From the NCBI GenBank assembly GCA_014382085.1, contig JACNKJ010000234.1, forward strand, positions 1 through 8,342: a stretch of DNA of 8,342 nt, read 5' to 3'. Numbering within the stretch: the first letter of the stretch is position 1; the number at the start of each line of letters is the position of its first letter. Made by a program: the position numbers and the translations under genes. Below, piece after piece: positions 1 through 5,615 of the stretch. Origin of the DNA: a bacterium. Lineage in GTDB: Bacteria; Krumholzibacteriota; Krumholzibacteriia; JACNKJ01. The notes beneath the pieces were generated by a model. The model did not search any database, was not told the DNA's origin, and was given only the letters and a program-made list of their open reading frames with translations.

Positions 1-2257
1 GACGCACGTGGAAGCCAATGATGATGGCATCTCTGGTGGAAGCGAGTAGCACGTCGCTCTCGGTGACGGTACCCACAGCCTTGTGGATCACCTGTACTTT
101 AACTTCTTCGGTGGACAGTTTCTGGAAACTGTCGGCCATTGCCTCCACCGAACCGGCCACGTCGCCCTTGATGATGAGGTTGAGTTCGTGCAGCTCGCCC
201 TTCTGAATTCGGGTGTAGAGCTGATCGAGGGTCATGTGACGCTGGTAGCGAATTTCCTGTTCCCGCTTGAGCTGCTGACGTTTCAGAGAAAGCTCGCGAG
301 CCTCGCGGTCGCTGTCCATCTGAATGAAACTGTCACCGGGCTCGGGTACGCCGCCTGCGCCCAAGATCTCTGAGGGCATTCCCGGTCCGACCTCTTCCAC
401 CTTGTTTCCCCACTCGTCGACCATGGCGCGAACGGCGCCGTGATACTGGCCCACGGTGAAGTTGTCGCCAACCCTCAGGGTTCCCTGCTGAACGAGCACG
501 GTGAAGACCACGCCCCGGCCGGGATCCTTGCGCGATTCGATGACCGTGCCCTTAACGTGCACGTCCGGCGCGCCCTTGAGTTCGAGCACCTCCGCCTGCA
601 GGAGAACGATCTCCAGCAGTTTATCGATGTTGATGCCCTGCTTGGCCGAGATTTCCACCACCGGCACGTCGCCGCCGAAATCCTCGACGGTGATGCCGTG
701 CTGCAGCAGATCCTGCTTGACCTTGGAGGGGTCGGCCGCGGGCAGGTCGATTTTATTGACCGCCACGATGATGGGAACCTTCGCAGCCTTGGCATGATCG
801 ATGGCCTCAACCGTCTGGGGCATCACCGAATCATTGGCCGCCACGATGAGAATTACGATATCCGTCACCGAGGTGCCTCGCGCACGCATGGCACTGAAGG
901 CCTCGTGACCCGGCGTATCCAGGAAGGTCACCCTTCCCTGAGGAGTCTGGACCGAGTAGGCGCCGATATGCTGGGTGATGGCGCCCGCTTCTTTATCGAC
1001 CACGTTGGCGCTGCGAATGAAATCGAGCAGCTTGGTCTTACCGTGATCAACGTGCCCCATGACCGTAACCACGGGCGCGCGAAGCTCCAGGTCCTCTTCG
1101 GCGTATTCGATCTCTTCTTCGAACTTGTCTTCGCCGTACTCGCTGAGGAACTCCACGTCGAAGTTGTACTCGGCGGCGATCAGTTCGATGTCTTCCTTCT
1201 CGAGACGCTGATTGATGGTGACCATCATGCCGTTCTGCATGCAGGTGGCGATGATGTCGGTCTCGGGAAGGTCCATGGCTTGTGCTAGCTCAAAGAGCGT
1301 AGACAAGGGCAGTACCTTGAGGGGAGTCGGGGCTTCGATTACGTCACCCTCTTCACCCGAGCCGCCTGGTCCACGGCGCCGTTTCTTGGTCTTGCCGCCG
1401 GAGTCGGCCATGGCAAGACGCACGCTCTTGGCGATTTCCTGCTCGTCGAGTCCGGAGCCCTTCTTCTTCTTTTTACGACGCTTGCCGGGGCCGAAAGCTC
1501 CACCCGGAGCCGCACCGCGGGCACTGGCGATGTTCCCGCGCCCGCCTGTTCCACCGCCGCCTCCACCCGGAGCGCCATGACGACGTCCCTGGGTTTTGAA
1601 CTGGAAACCCTTGACGATTTCTCCACCGGACGCGCCACCCTGTCCCTGCTGGGGCGATTCCTGAGACGCAGGACGCTGGGGACGCTTGGGCTTGGCGTCG
1701 GGTCCGAAGCCCGGCGCATACCTGATGACCCGAGGCTTTTCCTCCTTCTTCTCAACCTTGGGAGGAAGGACAACTTCTGCCACGGCAGGTTTGTCGCCGT
1801 CGGGATCCTTGGCCTTTTCGGTCTCGGGCGCCGACTCTTTGATAACCTTGGTGCCCTTTTTGGTGGTCTTCACGGCCAGCTTCTTGGCCACCTTCACCAC
1901 GGGCTTCTCCTCGACTTCGACGTCCACCTGGACTTCGATTTCGGGAGTCTCGACTTTGGGCGCCTCTTCGACGACTTTCTCGTCGACTTTCTTGGCTACT
2001 TTTTTGGCAACCTTTTTGGCCGTCTTCTTCACAGCCTTCTTGGCGACCTTCTTAGTGGCCTTCTTCGCCGTTTTCTTTACGGCCTTCTTCTCGTCCTTTT
2101 TCGGGGAGGCGTATTTCTTCTCCACGGCCTCGAGCATCTCGGGCGTGAGCGGAGACATGTGGCTCTTGACCTCGAAGCCCTCGTCACGCAGGAAATGGAC
2201 AAGGTCCACTCCCTTGACGCCGTGGGTCTTAGCCACTTGATAAACTCTCTTTGCCAC
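1..2257 (-). CDS. infB: Translation initiation factor IF-2, 3' end cut off by the window
   Basis: This GTPase delivers initiator fMet-tRNA to the 30S subunit and promotes 50S joining. The first 752 codons are present, starting at GTG (2257-2255), which a strong GGAGG 5 bases upstream supports. In order: an IF2_N domain (about residues 3-45, RVYQVAKTHGVKG...VKSHMS); a Lys/Ala tetrad tract (59-90); an acidic, Val-rich linker; a Gly-rich linker near 225-245; a second IF2_N-like domain (about 311-370); then the G domain. G-domain motifs are G1 GHVDHGKT (401-408), G3 DTPGHE (447-452), G4 NKID (501-504) and G5 SAK (537-539). Domain II and the start of C1 (LTLDQL..., GSVEAM, VIHKAVG, ESDVLLAS) follow; the rest of C1 and the tRNA-binding C2 lie beyond base 1. 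SVMPQT, KLSTEE and VIHKAVG resemble Bacteroidota IF2. Switch I reads AGAITQHIGA, where GGITQHIGA is usual. It is the last visible gene of the rimP-nusA operon. Identity is certain. Confidence 0.98.
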   Translation of the reverse strand, partial: MAKRVYQVAKTHGVKGVDLVHFLRDEGFEVKSHMSPLTPEMLEAVEKKYASPKKDEKKAVKKTAKKATKKVAKKAVKKTAKKVAKKVAKKVDEKVVEEAPKVETPEIEVQVDVEVEEKPVVKVAKKLAVKTTKKGTKVIKESAPETEKAKDPDGDKPAVAEVVLPPKVEKKEEKPRVIRYAPGFGPDAKPKRPQRPASQESPQQGQGGASGGEIVKGFQFKTQGRRHGAPGGGGGGTGGRGNIASARGAAPGGAFGPGKRRKKKKKGSGLDEQEIAKSVRLAMADSGGKTKKRRRGPGGSGEEGDVIEAPTPLKVLPLSTLFELAQAMDLPETDIIATCMQNGMMVTINQRLEKEDIELIAAEYNFDVEFLSEYGEDKFEEEIEYAEEDLELRAPVVTVMGHVDHGKTKLLDFIRSANVVDKEAGAITQHIGAYSVQTPQGRVTFLDTPGHEAFSAMRARGTSVTDIVILIVAANDSVMPQTVEAIDHAKAAKVPIIVAVNKIDLPAADPSKVKQDLLQHGITVEDFGGDVPVVEISAKQGINIDKLLEIVLLQAEVLELKGAPDVHVKGTVIESRKDPGRGVVFTVLVQQGTLRVGDNFTVGQYHGAVRAMVDEWGNKVEEVGPGMPSEILGAGGVPEPGDSFIQMDSDREARELSLKRQQLKREQEIRYQRHMTLDQLYTRIQKGELHELNLIIKGDVAGSVEAMADSFQKLSTEEVKVQVIHKAVGTVTESDVLLASTRDAIIIGFHVR
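1988..2083 (-). repeat. Eight tandem x-x-Lys-Lys tetrads in the IF2 N-terminal region
   Basis: IF2 residues 59-90 are eight consecutive four-residue units of the form [A/T/V][A/T/V]KK: AVKK, TAKK, ATKK, VAKK, AVKK, TAKK, VAKK, VAKK. The degenerate unit VDEK follows. Codons differ between units (AAG/AAA for Lys; GCC, GCT, GCG, GTA, GTC, GTT and ACG for the others), so the repeat is kept at protein level and is not a recent DNA duplication. The composition resembles histone H1 C-terminal tails and bacterial H1-like proteins. N-terminal IF2 extensions are variable and often charged, so the role here is unknown; binding rRNA or another nucleic acid is a reasonable inference. Confidence 0.9.
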
Positions 2258-2259
2258 TG

Positions 2260-2589
2260 CTACCTCCCAATAACTGGGCCGGAATCGGATCCCTCCGCCT
2301 TCTTCCGAAGGGTCTCGGCCAGATGGGGATCGGTAATGCCGAGTATCGATACTTCTTTTCGCCCAAGCCATTCGCCCAAAGTGACTCTATCAACAAGGCG
2401 AAGAACGGGCACCCGGCCAAGGTCCATTTTCAGGAGTGAATCTCCCGCGTCCGAAGCCAGGATAATCAACTTGCAACGTTGCCGGTGCAGGGATCTTCTC
2501 GTAGCCCTGAAACCGATCTCCAGCCCCCCACTCTTACGAGCGAGGTTCAAATAAGGAAGCAGGGCTTCCTTAAGGCTTTTATCAGGCAT
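2260..2589 (-). CDS. L7Ae/L30e-like ribosomal-associated protein (YlxQ type)
   Basis: This 109-residue protein has the small alpha-beta pattern of the L7Ae/L30e/S12e/Gadd45 family: an amphipathic helix (ALLPYLNLARKSG, 9-21), a basic RNA-binding-like stretch (RATRRSLHRQRCK, 28-40), a hydrophobic strand LIILASDA (41-48), then VPVLRLVDR and an ending helix (DPHLAETLRKKAEG). Family members bind kink-turn RNA. YlxQ-type members sit between nusA and infB in many bacteria and probably associate with ribosomes, although their exact role is poorly defined. The canonical L7Ae GxNE signature is not evident, so RNA specificity cannot be claimed. The ATG (2589-2587) lies within the end of nusA, giving an 8-base overlap with the nusA TGA; GGAG stands only 3 bases before it. 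The gene ends 2 bases before infB. Family assignment rests on pattern and position. Confidence 0.78.
   Translation of the reverse strand: MPDKSLKEALLPYLNLARKSGGLEIGFRATRRSLHRQRCKLIILASDAGDSLLKMDLGRVPVLRLVDRVTLGEWLGRKEVSILGITDPHLAETLRKKAEGSDSGPVIGR
2263..2268 (-). promoter_or_regulatory. Ribosome binding site of infB
   Basis: The minus strand reads GGGAGG followed by 5 bases (TAGCA) and then GTG. The strong Shine-Dalgarno match decides the GTG start over any other codon. It lies inside the last codons of the preceding L7Ae-like gene, whose TAG stop is part of the spacer, so the two genes are probably translationally coupled. Confidence 0.85.
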
Positions 2590-4105
2590 CGACTCCGCTC
2601 TCAGTGGAGGGAGCGTCCTTCACCTCGTCCTCGACCTCTTCAGCTTCTTCATCCTCCTCATCATCATCGTCGTCATCGACTTCGCTGAAGGTTAGTTTGG
2701 GGACGGCGTCTTTCTTGGTCGAGGCGGCTGCGGATTTGGACTCTTCGCCCTCTTCCGAATCCTCGTCATCACTGAAGAGTCGTTCGCGCTGGGCGCGCTC
2801 CTCCTCGAGGACGGCCTGCTCGCGCTCCATGAATTCCTTGCGCAGAGCTTCGATGTTCTCCAAGGCCAGGCTGGCCTTCTCCAAAATGCTTTCCGCCTTC
2901 TTCTCGCCCAGGCCGGGAACTTCCTGCAAGCCTTCAAAGCCTGCGGCAATGAGCTGCTCCACGGACTGAATATTCGCTTCGATGAGAGCCTCGGCGGTCT
3001 TGGAGCTGATGCCCTCGATGTCGGTGAGCCCCAGGGGATGCTCTTCCTCGGCCCGCGTGCGAATGCGCAGCAGTTCGGAGGTGACCAAATCCAGGCTCCA
3101 ACCGGTGAGGCGGGAAGCCAGTCTCACGTTCTGCCCCTCGCGGCCGATGGCCAGGGAAAGCTGATCCTCGTCGACGATCACCTGCATGCTCCGGCCTTCC
3201 CAACTGCGCACCTTGATGGCCGAAACCACGGCAGGGGACAGGGCGCGAGACACGAAGGTGGCGGCATCTTCGTCCCAGGGGACAATGTCGATGCGCTCGC
3301 CGCTGAGTTCCTTCACGATGGCCATGACGCGCGCGCCTCGCATGCCGACGCAGGCGCCCACCGGATCCACACGCTCGTCGTGGGACTGAACAGCCACCTT
3401 GGAACGCCAACCCGGCTCACGGGCGATGGCCTTCAATTCGACAAGGCCTTCATAGACTTCGGGAATTTCCTGCTCGAACATACGCGCCAGAAAATCCGGA
3501 TGGGTCCGCGACAGAATGATCTGCGGGCCCTTGCTCTCGCGATGCACTTCCAGCACGAGACCCTTGATGCTCTCGCTCTGGTGAAAACGTTCGCGGCGAA
3601 TCTGCTCGCGCCAGGGCAGCAGGGCCTCGGTGCGTCCCAGGTTCACCAATATGGAACCGCGGTCGATCTGCTGAACCGTACCCGTGATGATCTCGCCCAC
3701 GCGATCGCTATACTCGTTGAAGACGATCTCGCGCTCGGCGTCGCGCACTCCCTGCACCAAAACCTGCTTGGCGATGAGAATGGCGTTGCGGCCGAACTCG
3801 GCCACTTCCAGCGGAATGCGAAGCGTGTCGCCCACTTCGGGGTCGTCCACATATTCCTCGGCCTCTTCCACCGTGAATTCCTGATCCTCGTTGATGAGGT
3901 CCTCTTCGGTTACCACGCGCTTAACCAGATGGATTTCGATCTCGCCCTTTTCGGGAGAGATGTCCACGTCCACCTCGGCCTCGCTGCCATGTTTGCGCCT
4001 GACCGCCGACCGCAGGCTAAAGGCGAGGGCTTCCAGGAGAGTTTCCCGGTCCACCTTCCTCTCGCGCGTGATCTGAATCAGTGCATCGAAGAAGCCTTCA
4101 CTCAT
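2582..4105 (-). CDS. nusA: Transcription termination/antitermination protein NusA
   Basis: NusA binds RNA polymerase and nascent RNA, controlling pausing, termination and antitermination and linking transcription to translation. All core parts are visible in 507 residues: the RNAP-binding N-terminal domain (about 1-130), the S1 domain (about 135-200, GEIITGTVQQIDRG...ILVNLGRTEALLP), KH1 with its GMRG loop (254-257), KH2 with IGREGQNVRLA (320-330) and a helix-hairpin-helix region (about 355-415, DIEGISSKTAEALIEA and VPGLGEKKAESIL). A Glu/Arg-rich probable coiled helix (about 415-445) is followed by a highly acidic tail (about 445-497) containing six consecutive Asp. The ATG at 4105-4103 has GGGAGG 9 bases upstream, and its first bases overlap the rimP stop as ATGA. 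The tail stands in for the acidic repeat domains of proteobacterial NusA, which are absent. Identity is certain. Confidence 0.98.
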   Translation of the reverse strand: MSEGFFDALIQITRERKVDRETLLEALAFSLRSAVRRKHGSEAEVDVDISPEKGEIEIHLVKRVVTEEDLINEDQEFTVEEAEEYVDDPEVGDTLRIPLEVAEFGRNAILIAKQVLVQGVRDAEREIVFNEYSDRVGEIITGTVQQIDRGSILVNLGRTEALLPWREQIRRERFHQSESIKGLVLEVHRESKGPQIILSRTHPDFLARMFEQEIPEVYEGLVELKAIAREPGWRSKVAVQSHDERVDPVGACVGMRGARVMAIVKELSGERIDIVPWDEDAATFVSRALSPAVVSAIKVRSWEGRSMQVIVDEDQLSLAIGREGQNVRLASRLTGWSLDLVTSELLRIRTRAEEEHPLGLTDIEGISSKTAEALIEANIQSVEQLIAAGFEGLQEVPGLGEKKAESILEKASLALENIEALRKEFMEREQAVLEEERAQRERLFSDDEDSEEGEESKSAAASTKKDAVPKLTFSEVDDDDDDEEDEEAEEVEDEVKDAPSTESGVDA

Positions 4106-4599
4106 TTTTTCTTTCCTCCCGTGGGTCCCGCCGACTTCCGTTTTCGGCCGGGGAACTGGGGTACGAGACGGGCCCGGTCAATTTCCGCCAGAGGAATCCT
4201 CTCTTCCGCCTCGTCCGATTTCAGGACGAGAACCGATCCCTCCAGGCCCAAAACCTCGCCTTCCAGAGTTCGACTGGCGTTTTCGCCCTGTCGATGCTGG
4301 ACTCTCGCGATACGCCCCCTGGCGATTTCATAGTGTCGTGGACTCATCAGCGGGCGATCCATACCCGGTGAGGAAACCTCGAGGATGTAGCGCCCCTCGA
4401 TGAGATCCTCCGCTTCCAGCGCCCTACCCAGGGTCCGGCTGACGGCTGCGCATTGGTCCAGATTGACGCCCTTATCCGAGTGGATGCTGACCTGGAGCAG
4501 ACGACCACGCTTACCGGCCGCCTTAAGCGACCAGTCATAGAGTTCGAAGCCCGCTTCGCGGACCTCCTCCCGTAGCAGTTGGTCCAGGCCTCGCGGCAT
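4102..4599 (-). CDS. rimP: Ribosome maturation factor RimP
   Basis: RimP assists maturation of the 30S subunit. The 165-residue product has the family's two parts: an N-terminal alpha-beta domain beginning LDQLLREEVREAGFELYDW (5-23), and the family signature YILEVSSPGMDRPL (71-84) followed by a C-terminal SH3-like barrel (GEVLGLEGSVLVLKSDEAEERIPLAEIDRARLVP). A Lys/Arg-rich tail (GRKRKSAGPTGGKKK) closes it. I chose the ATG at 4599-4597 because GAGG precedes it by 6 bases and the N-terminus then matches usual RimP length. An in-frame GTG at 4650 would add 17 residues, but it lies in a terminator-like hairpin and has no ribosome binding site. The stop overlaps the nusA start by 4 bases, the standard rimP-nusA arrangement. 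Identity is secure; the start is fairly secure. Confidence 0.96.
   Translation of the reverse strand: MPRGLDQLLREEVREAGFELYDWSLKAAGKRGRLLQVSIHSDKGVNLDQCAAVSRTLGRALEAEDLIEGRYILEVSSPGMDRPLMSPRHYEIARGRIARVQHRQGENASRTLEGEVLGLEGSVLVLKSDEAEERIPLAEIDRARLVPQFPGRKRKSAGPTGGKKK
4115..4120 (-). promoter_or_regulatory. Ribosome binding site of nusA
   Basis: The minus strand reads GGGAGG, then 9 A-rich bases, then ATG. The site lies inside the final Gly-Gly-Lys codons of rimP, which fits reinitiation by ribosomes finishing rimP at the ATGA overlap. Confidence 0.8.
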
Positions 4600-4605
4600 G
4601 TCTGA

Positions 4606-4658
4606 CCTCGGAATCTGGGCGGACACGAAAAAAAGTGGGCTTGCACCCACTTCCGAGG
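4606..4658 (-). promoter_or_regulatory. Inverted repeat that can mask the rimP ribosome binding site
   Basis: The minus strand carries CCTCGGAA (4658-4651) and its exact complement TTCCGAGG (4613-4606), flanking the terminator-like hairpin. The distal arm includes the GAGG Shine-Dalgarno of rimP (4609-4606), which is 6 bases before the ATG. If both arms pair, the ribosome binding site is closed with the terminator hairpin nested inside; the AA of the first arm is shared between the two stems. An 8-base match over this distance is uncommon but possible by chance, so the regulatory role is inference. Confidence 0.5.
4628..4652 (-). terminator. Rho-independent terminator-like hairpin upstream of rimP
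   Basis: On the minus strand AAGTGGG and CCCACTT form a perfect 7-bp stem. An extra U-G pair closes a GCAA tetraloop, and a run of seven T (two of them in the stem) follows immediately. On the plus strand no T-run follows, so it acts only for leftward transcription. It lies 47 bases after the stop of the M28-family gene and 28 bases before the rimP start. It could end sprA-QC transcripts, or act as an attenuator in the rimP leader if the operon promoter lies upstream of it. Confidence 0.8.
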
Positions 4659-4698
4659 CATACAGTAGCCCAGGCTGGCCCCTCCCGCAAGAGGTAAT

Positions 4699-5598
4699 TT
4701 ACCAAACGACTGGGGTTTCGAAGATCACACGGGCGCAGAGAGCCCCCACCTGAGCAAGGCTCTCAGGGGAGAAGGCCTCGGGTGTATCGTCCAAGGTGTG
4801 CCACTCCGGAAAGCGAAAATCAACCAGATCCACGGCCGGGATTCCACGCTGAATGAAGGGGATGTGATCGTCCCAGACCGCCGGCCCGACCTCTGGGATG
4901 AAAGCGGGCAACCCCATTTCCTCGGCCAGCTTGAAAATGAGGTCTAGCTGACCCGGCGCCGCCTGCTTGGAGAAGGGCTCCTTACGGATGTTCAGATGCT
5001 TGCCGCCCACCATGTCCAGAAGTACGAGCAATCGCGGCGAGTAGGCAGGATGATCCTGGACAAATCGTGTAGAGCCAAGCAGATAGTTGTGCCGTTCGCC
5101 CGAGCGACCGTAGTCCTCACCGTCGAAAAAGAGGAATTCCACGGGCAGTGGCGTCCCATTTTCGGCGCAGAGACGGGCCAGTTCGAGCAGCACCGCTACC
5201 CCGCTGGCTCCGTCATTGGCACCGAGGATGGGCTCCTCCCGCCGGGCCTCGTCCTTATCCAAATCAGCTCGAGGCCGCGTATCCCAATGTGCGGCAAAGG
5301 TTAAAGGATAGTCCTGGGTTCCAGGAAGCCAAGCCCGATAGTTGGTGAGTTCCAACTCCCCCTCCGAGTAGGGATCGGGCATGCGGAAGCTGTGAGCTTC
5401 TACCTGATAACCCAGAGATTCTAGGCGTTCCTTAATCCACTTCCCACAGGCCTCGTGCCCGGGCGAGCCCGGATCACGGGCTCCCATTTCGCACTGGGCG
5501 ATGAGATCTTCCCAGGCGCGATCCTGTGAGAAGGAGGGAATCTCAGACGAGGCCAGACCGGCCATCATGCAAAGAAGAGTTGCGAGAAGGACTTTCAA
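4699..5598 (-). CDS. Exported M28-family metalloenzyme, glutaminyl-peptide cyclotransferase-like
   Basis: This 299-residue protein starts with a short signal peptide (KVLLATLLCMMAGLASS, 2-18; no lipobox), so it should act in the periplasm or envelope. The M28 metal-site motifs are in order: AHWDT (H104, D106), GANDGASG (D129), FFDGEDYG (E161 as likely general base, D162 as ligand), LLDMVGG (D195) and WHTLDD (H267). DDHIPFIQRGIP (243-254) and FPEWHTLDD (263-271) closely match the segments around the active site of human glutaminyl cyclase, including the Trp before the zinc-binding His. This favours a QC-like enzyme, forming pyroglutamate from N-terminal Gln, over a plain aminopeptidase, although the latter is not excluded. 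The start is TTG at 5598-5596 with a weak CGGA 6 bases upstream; the only early ATGs (codons 11 and 12) would destroy the signal peptide. It begins 17 bases after the sprA stop, so the two are probably co-transcribed. Confidence 0.88.
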   Translation of the reverse strand: MKVLLATLLCMMAGLASSEIPSFSQDRAWEDLIAQCEMGARDPGSPGHEACGKWIKERLESLGYQVEAHSFRMPDPYSEGELELTNYRAWLPGTQDYPLTFAAHWDTRPRADLDKDEARREEPILGANDGASGVAVLLELARLCAENGTPLPVEFLFFDGEDYGRSGERHNYLLGSTRFVQDHPAYSPRLLVLLDMVGGKHLNIRKEPFSKQAAPGQLDLIFKLAEEMGLPAFIPEVGPAVWDDHIPFIQRGIPAVDLVDFRFPEWHTLDDTPEAFSPESLAQVGALCARVIFETPVVW

Positions 5599-5615
5599 TT
5601 GAAATCCGTTCGTGC

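Noticed and set aside
440..2554. Two long plus-strand open frames (440-1288 and 1577-2554) opposite infB
   Set aside because: They mirror infB. The second one's Phe/Leu/Gly-rich text is the reverse reading of Lys and Ala codons in the IF2 N-terminal region.
3038..4333. A 431-codon open frame on the plus strand across nusA and rimP
   Set aside because: It is exactly antisense to two certain genes, has no family resemblance and is His/Asp/Leu-rich as expected from reading GC-rich codons backwards.
4600..4650. Longer rimP starting at GTG 4650
   Set aside because: The extension would translate the terminator-like hairpin and T-run, lacks a Shine-Dalgarno, and is not needed for the RimP fold; ATG 4599 has GAGG at good spacing.
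4660..4760. Sigma-70-like promoter candidates for the rimP operon (TTGCGG, 17 bases, TACTGT; also TAAATT at the end of the QC-like gene)
   Set aside because: The first pair matches consensus at only 3 of 6 positions in each box, and the TAAATT candidate has no good -35 partner; the Bacteroidota-type TTTG / TAnnTTTG pattern is also absent. Not strong enough to list.
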